NCBI GenBank assembly: GCA_017522785.1
Contig: JAFWYF010000006.1
Span: 62,001 to 126,000 of the forward strand
Reading direction: 5' to 3'
Origin: Bacteroidaceae bacterium
GTDB lineage: Bacteria > Bacteroidota > Bacteroidia > Bacteroidales > Bacteroidaceae
DNA length: 64,000 nucleotides
This document shows, one piece after another, positions 1 through 8,998 of this stretch. Both the position numbers and the translations under genes were made by a program. How positions within the stretch are numbered: the first letter of the stretch is position 1; each line of letters begins with the position of its first letter. The notes beneath the pieces were generated by a model that saw only the letters and a program-made list of their open reading frames with translations, was not told the DNA's origin and did not search any database.

Positions 1-218
1 CCGACGATTTTGTGTTTGACAACGAAATGTTGGCACAAATCTTTTATGCCGGTTATGAGATGGGCGAGGTAACATGTCCTACAAAATATTTCCCCGAGGC
101 TTCATCTATAAATTTGCGTCGTAGCAGTATATATGGTCTTGGAGTGTTACGTGTTTCTTTAGTATATCGTTTATGTAAATGGGGGTTGATGTCATCCGTT
201 CTATTTCCTAAAAAGTAA
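1..218 (+). CDS. Family 2 glycosyltransferase, C-terminal end (partial)
   Basis: The frame is open from the window edge (codons from base 3) to a TAA at 216-218, so only about 71 C-terminal residues are visible. The stretch [18 protein letters not shown] followed by [12 protein letters not shown] resembles the C-terminal part of dolichyl-phosphate-mannose-synthase-like GT2 enzymes, where these residues follow the catalytic GT-A domain. The catalytic part lies outside the window, so donor and acceptor cannot be judged. The next gene begins 4 bases downstream and encodes a GT-C type membrane glycosyltransferase. The two may work together, the first making a polyprenyl-phosphate sugar and the second using it; that link is inference from position. 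Confidence 0.65.
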   Translation, partial: DDFVFDNEMLAQIFYAGYEMGEVTCPTKYFPEASSINLRRSSIYGLGVLRVSLVYRLCKWGLMSSVLFPKK

Positions 219-222
219 TAAT

Positions 223-1800
223 ATGAAGAATTATAAAGGATATTTTCCTTTTGTAGCTATTACGCTGTTTTTTATTGTTATATATTATAATTGTTTCGAC
301 ACAAAACTCGACCTCAATGGCGATAATGCCACATATATACGTTTGGCAAGAAATATTGCCGAAGGCTTAGGCTACTCAAATATATCTTCTGAAGGTGTGG
401 CTCCTGCAAGCCATTTTCCCCCCGGGTATTCAGCTTTTCTATCGCTGTTTGTTACCTTAGGACTCGATAATCTTATACTCTTCAAGATATTAAACGGAGT
501 GTTATTGCTATTCTCCATTTTTATGTTGTATATGTTGTCTTGTCGTTTGTCGGGAAATAAAGCGTTGGCATTGACAGCATCTATATTAATATGCTTCTCT
601 CCTCATCTGATGCATTTTGCCTCTATGGCAATGTCGGAGATGCTCTATCTGATGTTCACAGTTTTGGCTTTCGTTGCGTTATACCGTTATACGGCATCGA
701 AGCATCTATTCTATAAATCGCCTTGGTTCTATATCGCTCTACTGTCGGCTGTAGTATCCTACCATGTTCGTACAGTGGGTGCATCTATAATATTTGCAGT
801 TCTTCTCTTCTTCCTATTTCGTAAAGAGTGGAAAGCCTCTCTTGCGTCATTATTTGGAATGGTGCTGTTGCTTCTCCCTTGGATAGTGCGTAATACTGTC
901 TATGGCATAGAGTCGCGTTATTTTGGTACAATTATGACTGTAAATCCATGGCGTCCCGAACTTGGGACAGTTTCGAGCGTAGGCGAAATGTTCTCAAAGA
1001 TGATTACTAATATCGATGAAACCGTTATTAAGGGTTTTCGCGAAATACTTTTCCCATTCTTAGATATAAATTATCAGGAGCCGTCAAGTGCCATGGGTAT
1101 TGTTGCGGGCCTTTTGGTTACATGTGTAGTGCTGTATGGCTGTTGGTCGTTAGGCGGTCGTAATTTCCGTTTTCCATTCCTTGCATTTATACTTGCAAAT
1201 ATTGGTCTTTTTGCATTATGGCATGGTGGTAACGGAAGTCGCTATGTGGTACCAATAGCCCCCTATTTGTTTTTCTTTTTCTATTTTGGCTTGTACAATA
1301 TTGTTATACTTACATTACAAAAGGTGCTAAAACTATCGGTGAATGAGTCTAAAATGAAATGGCAACCCTATCTGTTGCTCCTAATGCTTTTGCCAATGGT
1401 TGCACCTGTAAAAGAGCAGTCGGCAATAGCCGCTCAGCCATTCCCACCTGCATACAAGCACTATTTTAAATTGGCCGAGACTATAGAACAACAACTGCCG
1501 GCAGGCAGTGTGGTGTCGTGTCGCAAACCCGAACTGTTCGACTATTTTGCACCATCGCATTATGCATCACGCTATCCATTTACTAACGATAGTGAAAAGA
1601 TGTTATCGGGTTTGCTTGCGGGCAATGTCGATTTTGTGATACTCGAACAATTAGGTTACAGTTCAACTGTTCTCTACTTGTTGCCGGTAGTACAGAATCA
1701 TCCCGACTTATTCCGCGTTGTGGCTCATATCCCTAACCCAGACACCTATCTGCTCTATTTTGATAAGGTAAAGGCAAAGGAGTTTCTTCAGAAAAGATGA
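223..1800 (+). CDS. GT-C type membrane glycosyltransferase (ArnT/PMT-like)
   Basis: This 525-residue polytopic inner-membrane protein has a hydrophobic N-terminal helix (about 8-24) and many further membrane helices up to about residue 400. The first periplasmic loop carries DLNGDNATY (30-38) with acidic residues where GT-C enzymes keep their catalytic Asp, followed by HFPPGYS (64-70), the PPGY-type motif of the PMT/ArnT family. The soluble C-terminal part (about 400-525) would sit in the periplasm. Family members move a sugar from a polyprenyl-phosphate donor to lipid or protein. The ATG lies 4 bases after the upstream GT2 stop, so both are probably one transcript. The exact substrate cannot be told; UDP-sugar-using enzymes look different. 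Confidence 0.7.
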   Translation: MKNYKGYFPFVAITLFFIVIYYNCFDTKLDLNGDNATYIRLARNIAEGLGYSNISSEGVAPASHFPPGYSAFLSLFVTLGLDNLILFKILNGVLLLFSIFMLYMLSCRLSGNKALALTASILICFSPHLMHFASMAMSEMLYLMFTVLAFVALYRYTASKHLFYKSPWFYIALLSAVVSYHVRTVGASIIFAVLLFFLFRKEWKASLASLFGMVLLLLPWIVRNTVYGIESRYFGTIMTVNPWRPELGTVSSVGEMFSKMITNIDETVIKGFREILFPFLDINYQEPSSAMGIVAGLLVTCVVLYGCWSLGGRNFRFPFLAFILANIGLFALWHGGNGSRYVVPIAPYLFFFFYFGLYNIVILTLQKVLKLSVNESKMKWQPYLLLLMLLPMVAPVKEQSAIAAQPFPPAYKHYFKLAETIEQQLPAGSVVSCRKPELFDYFAPSHYASRYPFTNDSEKMLSGLLAGNVDFVILEQLGYSSTVLYLLPVVQNHPDLFRVVAHIPNPDTYLLYFDKVKAKEFLQKR

Positions 1801-1802
1801 CA

Positions 1803-1837
1803 AAAAGAGAGGGATGGGTTAATCTCCCAATCCCTCA
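1803..1837 (-). terminator. Hairpin terminator for the minus-strand unit
   Basis: An imperfect inverted repeat (GAGGGAT-GGG against CCC-ATCCCTC with one bulged base) is followed, reading the minus strand, by a short T run. It overlaps the last codons of the 60-residue minus-strand ORF. It could also slow + strand transcripts, but no T run follows on that side. Confidence 0.5.
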
Positions 1838-2001
1838 AGATACTTGAATCGTCTGAAAAACTTAGTCCTTTTCTTCCTTGTCCTCATAATAGGGATGTGA
1901 TAACTTGCACTACCTTTTCGACGAACTTTTACAATAGCTTTATATACCTTATATAAAAAAGCTACAACAAGTACACTTACAATTAAAATCCATGCAATCA
2001 T
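1819..2001 (-). CDS. Small membrane protein, unknown
   Basis: This 60-residue ORF has one clear hydrophobic helix near the N-terminus (IAWILIVSVLVVAFLYKVY) and then a very basic tail rich in Arg and Lys (KVRRKG, RTRKKRTKFFRRF), the layout of a small N-out or N-in anchored membrane protein. It lies 98 bases downstream of the PAP2 gene on the same strand and ends inside a terminator hairpin, which supports transcription in this direction. I recognise no family. A chance ORF in an intergenic space is possible. Confidence 0.45.
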   Translation of the reverse strand: MIAWILIVSVLVVAFLYKVYKAIVKVRRKGSASYHIPIMRTRKKRTKFFRRFKYLEGLGD

Positions 2002-2099
2002 AGGCTTTTGGTTGAAGGGTTAATAATAGTAAATGCTTCTCTCGGCTATAAAAGTAATAAAAAAAGAGGAAAAAGCAAATTTTTCGCCAATATTTTTAT

Positions 2100-3053
2100 C
2101 TATTCCTTCACCTTACGGTCATAGATGTATGCTGTTAATATGTAGAATAAGATACCACTAATAAATCCGGCAATAGCATCTACAAGGTAGTGAGCCTTAA
2201 TGTAAACGGTTGCACAACATAGTAGCAGATAGCAAGGAATTAAAAATGAACCTAATTCTTTCTTTGTGCGAAATGCTAAAATAAGCAGTATTGTCGATAT
2301 TCCAATATGAGAACTTGGAAATGCGGCAGTAGGACGCTCTCCCGATACTTGTGCAATTCCCACAAGGGTTGTAAACAACCCACCTTTTCCCTCTTGAGCA
2401 ATGCTAATTTCAGGGTGCAAATTAAAATAGTCGCCTATTGCAGGGTAGGGGCCGTTTGCTATCAGTTCATCACCAATAACAGGAAAATAGAATTGTGGTC
2501 CTGCAACAGGTAGGAATATGTATATTAAGTAGTAGATATAGAACGAGGCTATTATGATGAATGTGCAACGTTCTGTCTCCTTAGGATTTTTAAGTATATA
2601 CCAAAGTGTTACAATAATAATCATAGGATAATAGGACCAATATCCAAAATTAAAAAACTCACGCCACCAGTAGTTGCTACACACTTGGTCGAACAACATA
2701 GCTGGTTGGCAACAGAAGAGTGTTAGGTCGGCTTGTGCAAAAACGTGGTCTAGGTTTGGGAAAATTCTGTTAAATTCAAACGTGTCGGGGTACCAATACG
2801 ATAACAGAGCCATTTGTGTTATAATACGCGCAATACGCATTACAGGAGATGGAAATTTGCTGTAGATATAAATAATTGTGAATGTGCCTGCCAAAATAAG
2901 AAAGCGCCACAGAAGCATATCTTGTGGCTGTTGCAAGCGATTGTAAAATACAATTATCAGAATTGTCGTAACAAGATTGTAGAGTAGGTTAAGTTTCTCT
3001 ACTGCAAGGAATTTTCTCTGTTCCTCTTCTCTTTTGAATAGTGTTATAGCCAT
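2100..3053 (-). CDS. PAP2/Aur1-like membrane phosphatase or phosphotransferase
   Basis: A 317-residue protein with several membrane helices. The C-terminal half shows PAP2-superfamily signatures: FPSSH (245-249) and a later H288-x3-D292 (AHYLVD). The segment PVAGPQFYFP (182-191) resembles the GP-x-YF region of Aur1/inositol-phosphotransferase-like members. Such enzymes hydrolyse or transfer phosphate-linked head groups on lipids at the outer face of the inner membrane; Bacteroidota use relatives in undecaprenyl-phosphate recycling and in inositol- or sphingolipid synthesis. Its first 10 bases overlap the end of the upstream SDR gene, so the two are translationally coupled. The substrate is not decided by sequence. 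Confidence 0.75.
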   Translation of the reverse strand: MAITLFKREEEQRKFLAVEKLNLLYNLVTTILIIVFYNRLQQPQDMLLWRFLILAGTFTIIYIYSKFPSPVMRIARIITQMALLSYWYPDTFEFNRIFPNLDHVFAQADLTLFCCQPAMLFDQVCSNYWWREFFNFGYWSYYPMIIIVTLWYILKNPKETERCTFIIIASFYIYYLIYIFLPVAGPQFYFPVIGDELIANGPYPAIGDYFNLHPEISIAQEGKGGLFTTLVGIAQVSGERPTAAFPSSHIGISTILLILAFRTKKELGSFLIPCYLLLCCATVYIKAHYLVDAIAGFISGILFYILTAYIYDRKVKE

Positions 3054-4051
3054 TTGTTCTCTTTATACCATTTAATTGTCTCTTTTGTTCCCTCTTCTAG
3101 GTTATAGTCTGTAGTAAAACCTAAATCATTCTCTATAGGAGCTGTATCGCATAACCAGTTACGCTGTTTCATAATATTGTATTTATCACTGTTCAGCGTG
3201 CTGGGCTTTTTTGTTATGTTTGAAAAGAACTCAGCACATATCGAGATACATTTCAACACCCAAAGTGGCGACTTTATATGTAGTACATGTTTTATACACA
3301 TTTCACGTTGTATATAGTCGCTAAAACTTCGACTACTATAACCCTTTGCCTCACTCACAAAGTAACAGCGCCTCTTTATCTTCTTTTCAATGGCAAGGTA
3401 TATAGCTTTCACCAAATCCTTTACATATATAAAGGTAATCACCTGTGGCTTGTATCCTACAGAAAAATCCACATTGTGTTTTATGCTTGCTGCCATCTGA
3501 AAATAGTCTCTTTCGCGAGGTCCGTATACCCCTGTAGGGCGAAAAATGACGTATGGAAGGTCGGGTATACTACGCAAGTAAATCTCTGACATTAATTTAC
3601 TTTTTCCATACTCAGTGTTTGGTCGTGCTTCATCGCTATCCAATATCGGGGAGTATGGTTGTTCTTCGCGTACAGGTCCAAAAACGCTTAATGAACTTAA
3701 ATAGATGAATTGCTCGGGTTGCATGTTTAGCTCTATTAAAGCATCGACAAGGTTTTTTGTTCCTTCAAAGTTCACTCGCATAAAATCTTTTTTGTCAAGG
3801 CACTTTGTCGCTCCTGCTGCATGTATGACACAATCCCATTTGCCTTGTTTGTCTGCAAAGTTCGATAGCTGTGCCTTTAATGTGTTGTAGTTCAGCAGGT
3901 CAAGTTCTATGAATTGTGTACGAGCATCTTGCAGAAATTTGCGACTGCTGTTTTTTCGCATGCCTGCCCAAACCTCGTGTCCTTTTGCTATGCCGGTTTC
4001 GACAATAAAACTGCCAATGAAACCACTTGCTCCCGTTACTAAGATTTTCAT
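3044..4051 (-). CDS. NAD-dependent epimerase/dehydratase (extended SDR)
   Basis: 335 residues with a Rossmann nucleotide-binding start (ILVTGASGFIG, G7 to G13), the conserved NAD-fold segment VIHAAGAT (75-82), a catalytic Ser near 119-120 and Y148-x3-K152 (YGKSK). These are the marks of extended short-chain dehydrogenases acting on nucleotide sugars or on sterol- and lipid-like ketones. Overlap with the PAP2 gene suggests a shared pathway in envelope lipid or glycan synthesis. Related pairs occur in Bacteroidales, but I cannot assign a substrate. Start chosen at the ATG directly before the glycine-rich loop. Confidence 0.8.
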   Translation of the reverse strand: MKILVTGASGFIGSFIVETGIAKGHEVWAGMRKNSSRKFLQDARTQFIELDLLNYNTLKAQLSNFADKQGKWDCVIHAAGATKCLDKKDFMRVNFEGTKNLVDALIELNMQPEQFIYLSSLSVFGPVREEQPYSPILDSDEARPNTEYGKSKLMSEIYLRSIPDLPYVIFRPTGVYGPRERDYFQMAASIKHNVDFSVGYKPQVITFIYVKDLVKAIYLAIEKKIKRRCYFVSEAKGYSSRSFSDYIQREMCIKHVLHIKSPLWVLKCISICAEFFSNITKKPSTLNSDKYNIMKQRNWLCDTAPIENDLGFTTDYNLEEGTKETIKWYKENKWL

Positions 4052-4073
4052 TATTTATATTTAATATGTGTTG

Positions 4074-4103
4074 CGAAGATACCAATTTTACCCATTTCTC
4101 GAA
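4074..4103 (-). promoter_or_regulatory. Probable promoter of the SDR-PAP2 unit
   Basis: On the minus strand TATCTTCG (4074-4081) resembles the Bacteroidota -7 box TAnnTTTG, and TTCG (4100-4103) lies 18 bases upstream, one short of the usual 19-21. The SDR start codon is about 25 bases downstream. Confidence 0.45.
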
Positions 4104-4205
4104 AACTATAATTCCTATTATTCTATTGTTTATATGATTTTTGTAAGAATTTGGCAATTTATCCTACATAATTATGTAATGAATCTAAAAAATAAATCTA
4201 TAACT

Positions 4206-4550
4206 ATGAAAATTAATAAGTACACTTTCTATCTTCACACAGTGAATGGAGGCGAGTATGAATTTGAAATGTGCCCAATTTCTGATGCCGTTAAATTTGC
4301 AGAGCAACACGAATGTAAATCGGGCATTTTCCTGTTTCTAGAATATAATCCTCAACAAAGAGGCATCCCTCGTTATCTTTTTTGTGGTGAAACAGAGAAT
4401 TTATTAGAGGATATTATTACATATATAAATTACGCAGAACAAAATAATGTCGTTGCAAATAGTTTCTGTTTCTATCCGGAACCTTCGAAAGATGTGTGTA
4501 AAGAGGTAATAAACGACATAAAGAATAATTACAGATTTATGTTTTCATAG
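4206..4550 (+). CDS. Hypothetical cytosolic protein
   Basis: An open frame runs through here; the most likely start is the ATG at 4206 (114 residues, MKINKYTFYL), with a second in-frame ATG at 4179. The protein is acidic, has no signal peptide or membrane helix and contains four Cys residues. No domain is recognised. It stands alone between the divergent SDR gene and RNase R. Regular hydrophobic spacing and Bacteroidales-like codons make it more likely real than chance. Confidence 0.5.
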   Translation: MKINKYTFYLHTVNGGEYEFEMCPISDAVKFAEQHECKSGIFLFLEYNPQQRGIPRYLFCGETENLLEDIITYINYAEQNNVVANSFCFYPEPSKDVCKEVINDIKNNYRFMFS

Positions 4551-4704
4551 TACTATTTTTTCTGTTTTAACGCTATTTTATAAAACAGAGTCTCTATTTT
4601 CACATAGTTTAAACATTGGACTACCAACCTTTTGCATTACTATGCTTGTATTCTGTTTTTTTATTAGTAATTTAGCGGAGTATCAATGGATAAAAAACAA
4701 AACG

Positions 4705-6855
4705 ATGGCAAAGCATGGAGGTAAACCGAAAGGTCGAATAAACAAAAGAGCGTTAGTGGAAATGGTTGTAGACCTCTTTAACAGACACGAGGGTGAACAA
4801 CTTGGTACAAAAGTTATATTTAAAGAGCTTGGACTTACATCCACATCTGCGCGAACATTGTGTATAACAGTTCTTGATGACCTTGTTTTCGAAGGTTATC
4901 TCTTGGAAACCTCTTTCAGACATTATGCCTTAGCCGAAAGAGGCTCCACTATATGTGGAACATTTTGTCGTAACAGAGAAGGATATAATTTACTTTATCC
5001 CGAGGATGGTGGAGAGCCAATAATAATAGCAGAACGCAATTCGGCGCATGCTCTAACCGACGACTATGTCCGTGTAGCACTTTTTGCAACTCGCCGTGGT
5101 CGTGGACGTGAAGGAGAGGTAATAGAAATAATAAAACGTGCCCACGACACATTTGTAGGTGTGCTCCGAGTAGAAAAGTACTATGCTTTATTGCTTACAG
5201 AGAGTCGTATAATGCCACACGATATATTCATTCCACGTGAGCACTTAAAAGGAGGCAGGAGTGGGGACAAGGCTGTAGTAAAACTTGTAGACTGGCCAAT
5301 GGACCAACGCAATCCGGTGGGCAAAGTGGTAGATATATTGGGTAAGGAGGGTGATAACGATACCGAAATGAATGCCATTCTTGCCGAATTTGGTTTGCCT
5401 TATGTCTATCCCGAAGTTGTTGAACAAGTGGCAAAAAGGTTGCCCGATGATATAACAGCCGACGAAATAGCCAAACGCGAAGATTTTAGAGATATAAATA
5501 CATTTACTATAGACCCTGTAGATGCAAAGGACTTCGACGATGCTCTCTCCATACGTACACTCTCCGATGGATTGTGGGAAATAGGTGTACACATTGCCGA
5601 TGTTTCGCATTATGTCGAAGAGGGTGGAATAATTGACAAAGAGGCTTTTAAGCGTGCGACATCTATATATCTTGTCGATCGCACCATTCCCATGCTACCT
5701 GAAAGGTTGTGTAATTTCCTATGCTCTTTGCGCCCAAATGAAGATAAATTAACCTATTCGGTTATATTTACAATAAATGAAAAAGCCGAAGTAAAGAACT
5801 ACCGCATTACGCGTGGAGTAATTAATAGTAATCGTCGTTTTAGTTACGAAGAGGTACAAGAAATACTCACAACAGGGCAAGGTGAATATGTCGAGGAGCT
5901 TTCTGTACTTAACAAACTCGCACAAACAATGCGTAAGGCACGTTTTGTCGCAGGTGCAATAGATTTCCAACAAGCATCGGTTCATTTCCGACTCGACGAA
6001 AACGGTAAGCCTCTTTCTGTTTATTTCAGTGAGAGCAATGAATCGCATCAATTGATAGAGGAGTTTATGCTATTGGCAAACCGTACAGTGGCAGAAACAA
6101 TAGGCAAAAAAACAGCCAAGAACAATCCCAAAACATTTGTATATCGTGTTCACGACCGTCCCGACCCCGACAAATTGACAACGCTGGCACGTTTTGTCGG
6201 TAAATTGGGATTTAAAATGAAAAGTACCTCCGGTCGTGTAACCTCCCCGGCTGCACTAAACAACCTGTTGCACGAAATTAAGGGAAGCAAAGAGCAGAAT
6301 GTGATTGAGCAAATTTCGTTGCGTACAATGCAAAAAGCAAAATATTCAACAGAGAATATTGGACATTTTGGTTTGGCGTTTAAGTATTACACACACTTTA
6401 CATCGCCAATACGACGCTATCCCGACCTCATGGTACATCGCCTGCTTAATAAATACCTAAACCTAAATGCGCGTTCGGTGAGCGTAGCAAAATACTCCGA
6501 TTACTGTGAGCACTGCTCTGCTCAGGAGCAGGTCGCGGCAAATGCAGAGCGTGCCAGCATAAAATATAAGCAGGTTGAATTTATGAGTGAGCATATAGGC
6601 GATGTGTACGATGCCGTTATAAGTGGAGTAACAGAGTGGGGTATATATGCCGAAATAAATGAGAATAAGTGCGAAGGCATGATTCCCATGCGCACTCTGC
6701 AAGACGATTATTACGAGTACGACGATGCTAATTATTGTCTTGTAGGTCGTCGCACACATAAGCGTTACTCAATTGGAGACCCATTGCAAATTCGTATTGC
6801 CAGAGCCAATCTCGACAAGCGCCAACTCGATTTTGAGATAGTAGACAATGATTAA
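4705..6855 (+). CDS. rnr: Ribonuclease R
   Basis: A 3'-to-5' processive exoribonuclease of the RNB family that digests structured RNA in the cytoplasm and takes part in rRNA and mRNA turnover. The start at 4705 (MAKHGGKPKGR) gives 716 residues, the usual length; the frame stays open 21 codons further up but that stretch is hydrophobic and untypical. An N-terminal winged helix (about 15-75) is followed by cold-shock domains, the RNB core with DPVDAKDFDDALSI (about 270-283, the metal-binding Asp cluster) and HFTSPIRRYPDL, and a C-terminal S1 domain. It is probably transcribed alone. Confidence 0.95.
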   Translation: MAKHGGKPKGRINKRALVEMVVDLFNRHEGEQLGTKVIFKELGLTSTSARTLCITVLDDLVFEGYLLETSFRHYALAERGSTICGTFCRNREGYNLLYPEDGGEPIIIAERNSAHALTDDYVRVALFATRRGRGREGEVIEIIKRAHDTFVGVLRVEKYYALLLTESRIMPHDIFIPREHLKGGRSGDKAVVKLVDWPMDQRNPVGKVVDILGKEGDNDTEMNAILAEFGLPYVYPEVVEQVAKRLPDDITADEIAKREDFRDINTFTIDPVDAKDFDDALSIRTLSDGLWEIGVHIADVSHYVEEGGIIDKEAFKRATSIYLVDRTIPMLPERLCNFLCSLRPNEDKLTYSVIFTINEKAEVKNYRITRGVINSNRRFSYEEVQEILTTGQGEYVEELSVLNKLAQTMRKARFVAGAIDFQQASVHFRLDENGKPLSVYFSESNESHQLIEEFMLLANRTVAETIGKKTAKNNPKTFVYRVHDRPDPDKLTTLARFVGKLGFKMKSTSGRVTSPAALNNLLHEIKGSKEQNVIEQISLRTMQKAKYSTENIGHFGLAFKYYTHFTSPIRRYPDLMVHRLLNKYLNLNARSVSVAKYSDYCEHCSAQEQVAANAERASIKYKQVEFMSEHIGDVYDAVISGVTEWGIYAEINENKCEGMIPMRTLQDDYYEYDDANYCLVGRRTHKRYSIGDPLQIRIARANLDKRQLDFEIVDND

Positions 6856-6889
6856 TCTGGAATTTCACATTTAATTCAGAATCACCTGT

Positions 6890-6897
6890 TACTTTTG
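6890..6897 (+). promoter_or_regulatory. -7 box upstream of the response regulator gene
   Basis: TACTTTTG fits TAnnTTTG exactly and lies 16 bases before the response-regulator ATG. No good TTTG stands 19-21 bases upstream, so the promoter may need an activator or be weak. Confidence 0.45.
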
Positions 6898-6913
6898 TAC
6901 AAAAATTTATACT

Positions 6914-7597
6914 ATGAAACTGCTTATTATAGAGGATGATGCATCATTACGAGAGATAATGTGTCGAGCATTGCGCGACGAGGGCTATGTGGTGGAAACA
7001 GCATCTACTTTTTTCGAGGCACAAGATAAAATAGCGGGTTATAACTACGAATGTATAATGCTTGATATTATGTTGCCCGACGGAAACGGCCTTACTTTGC
7101 TCCGACACATAAAGGAGTTGGGCAAGAGCGACCGTGTGATAATAATATCTGCACGAGATTCAATAGAGGATAAGGTTGAAGGTCTCGATTTAGGTGCCGA
7201 TGATTATCTGGCTAAACCATTTTATATGGCAGAACTATCGGCACGCATAAAAAGTGTGTTACGTCGTGGGAGCAATAGCATAAGCCACACCATGAGTGCC
7301 GGCAATATTGTTATAGACATGCAAAGCCGTAGGGTAAGTATCAATGGGAATAATGTCCCTTTATTAAAAAAAGAATTCGATATTTTGCTCTACTTTATGC
7401 AACGTCCCAATCACATTGTAGACAAAGCGGTACTTGCCGAATCGGTGTGGGGCGACCATGTAGATATGGCCGATAATTTCAGTTTTGTATATGCGCAGGT
7501 AAAAAATCTGCGCAAGAAACTCTCCGAAGCGGGTGCAACAGTAAACATAAAAGCGGTTTACGGTTTTGGATATAAACTCGAAGAAATAGAAGAATAA
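6914..7597 (+). CDS. OmpR/PhoB-family response regulator
   Basis: 227 residues. The receiver domain (1-115) has the acidic pair D8-D9, the phosphoacceptor D51 (MLDIMLPDGNG), S79 and K101 (LAKPF). The C-terminal winged-helix DNA-binding domain (about 130-225) ends with VYGFGYKLE, typical of OmpR-type regulators. The stop codon overlaps the ATG of the sensor kinase (TAATG). The operon sits directly upstream of a TonB-dependent receptor with a direct repeat in its promoter, so regulation of that receptor is a reasonable guess. Confidence 0.93.
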   Translation: MKLLIIEDDASLREIMCRALRDEGYVVETASTFFEAQDKIAGYNYECIMLDIMLPDGNGLTLLRHIKELGKSDRVIIISARDSIEDKVEGLDLGADDYLAKPFYMAELSARIKSVLRRGSNSISHTMSAGNIVIDMQSRRVSINGNNVPLLKKEFDILLYFMQRPNHIVDKAVLAESVWGDHVDMADNFSFVYAQVKNLRKKLSEAGATVNIKAVYGFGYKLEEIEE

Positions 7598-8856
7598 TGA
7601 AACTTATATATCGTATAGGACTACGTCTTACAATGTTTTTACTCCCCATTATGGCTCTATGGGCTGTAATATTTTATTATGCAATGGTCGATGAGATTAA
7701 CGATGAGGCCGATGATAGTTTGTCCGACTATTCCGAAATGATTGTTCGTCTTCAATTGGCCGGACGTCCTTTGCCTCCTCTTAACAGTGGTTCAAATAAT
7801 AGCTATACTATTGTTCCGCTGGATAGTGGTACGGTTTATGAACCATACATGCACTATCACGATGAGATGGTATATATACCCGAAGAAGAAGATACCGAGC
7901 CGGCACGTGTCTTAACAACAATTTTCTCCGATGAAAACGACCACTTTTATAAGCTTACAGTGGCTATTCCCACATTTGAGCGCGACGACTTGTTACGTGC
8001 TGTTTTTTGGCATATAGTTGCACTCTATTTGGTGTTGTTGGTAACCACTTTGATTGTAACAACACTAATCTTCCATCGTAGTATGCATCCATTGTACAAA
8101 CTGCTAAAATGGCTCGATAAGTATACACCGGGTAGAAAATCGGAGACTCTTCCTCTGTCCGATGTTGTGGAGTTTCAAAAACTTACCAAGGCTGTTGGGC
8201 TTGCCATGAGCCGTGCCGATGAGTATTTCGAGCAACAAAAGGAGTTCATTGGTAATGCTTCACACGAACTGCAAACTCCGTTGGCAGTAATAGGAAATCG
8301 TATTGAATGGCTAATAAACAGTACGGCAATAACAGAAGAGCAATACATAGAATTGAGTAAAATACAACGCTCGCTAAGTCGTCTTGTACGGTTGAATAGA
8401 ACATTGTTGCTACTTACAAAAATAGATAATGGACAATTCCCCGAGTCATGCGATGTCGATTTGGTGGCAATCATAAAAAACGAGTTGGAAATTTATAACG
8501 ATATATATGCCGACAAAGCCATTGTCTGCGATGTTAATCTGCCTGCTTCTTTTGTGGTAGAGATGAATGAGTCATTGGCAAATACATTACTATCCAATTT
8601 GTTAAAGAATGCTTTCTTACATTCTGCCGAAGGTGCTAATGTATCCATTTCAATAACAGATAGAGTTCTCACTGTAAAAAACAGCGGAGAGGTGGCCCTC
8701 GATTCAAATGTAGTATTTAATCGATTCTATCACGATGGCAAAAATGGCTCTACAGGTTTGGGATTGGCTCTTGTAAGTTCAATAGGACGTTACTATTCTT
8801 TGCTAATAGACTATAATTTTCAAGATGGAAATCACTGTTTCAGTGTGGGGTGGTAA
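7597..8856 (+). CDS. Sensor histidine kinase
   Basis: 419 residues. Two membrane helices (about 11-31 and 138-160) bracket a roughly 105-residue periplasmic sensor region rich in Asp and Glu with no recognised fold. A short HAMP-like linker leads to the dimerisation helix with phosphoacceptor H223 (ASHELQTPL), then the ATPase domain with an N box at N338 (NLLKNAF) and GLGLAL (387-392). The acidic sensor region, including PEEEDTEP, could bind metal cations; that is only a suggestion. One base overlaps the response regulator gene, giving tight coupling. Confidence 0.93.
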   Translation: MKLIYRIGLRLTMFLLPIMALWAVIFYYAMVDEINDEADDSLSDYSEMIVRLQLAGRPLPPLNSGSNNSYTIVPLDSGTVYEPYMHYHDEMVYIPEEEDTEPARVLTTIFSDENDHFYKLTVAIPTFERDDLLRAVFWHIVALYLVLLVTTLIVTTLIFHRSMHPLYKLLKWLDKYTPGRKSETLPLSDVVEFQKLTKAVGLAMSRADEYFEQQKEFIGNASHELQTPLAVIGNRIEWLINSTAITEEQYIELSKIQRSLSRLVRLNRTLLLLTKIDNGQFPESCDVDLVAIIKNELEIYNDIYADKAIVCDVNLPASFVVEMNESLANTLLSNLLKNAFLHSAEGANVSISITDRVLTVKNSGEVALDSNVVFNRFYHDGKNGSTGLGLALVSSIGRYYSLLIDYNFQDGNHCFSVGW

Positions 8857-8897
8857 TGAATGTTTCTAACTATTTTTTGTTAGCAAACGGTGTTAAG

Positions 8898-8947
8898 AAT
8901 AGCAATTAGTAGTTATTTTATATTAAAAATAGCAATTTGTTGTTATT
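8898..8947 (+). repeat. 30-bp-spaced direct repeat upstream of the TonB receptor
   Basis: Two 20-base copies (8898-8917 and 8928-8947) match AATAGCAATTnGTnGTTATT with two variable positions, spaced exactly 30 bases (about three helical turns). The second copy covers the place where the -33 box of the receptor promoter should be. This is the layout expected for a dimeric activator such as an OmpR-family regulator. Confidence 0.6.
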
Positions 8948-8968
8948 AAAAATTTAACACTTTACTTG

Positions 8969-8976
8969 TACCTTTG
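8969..8976 (+). promoter_or_regulatory. -7 box of the TonB-dependent receptor gene
   Basis: TACCTTTG fits TAnnTTTG exactly, 22 bases before the ATG. There is no TTTG at the usual -33 distance; the direct repeat occupies that place instead, which suggests activator dependence. Confidence 0.6.
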
Positions 8977-8998
8977 CGCCTGAAATAATATTCAGGAT

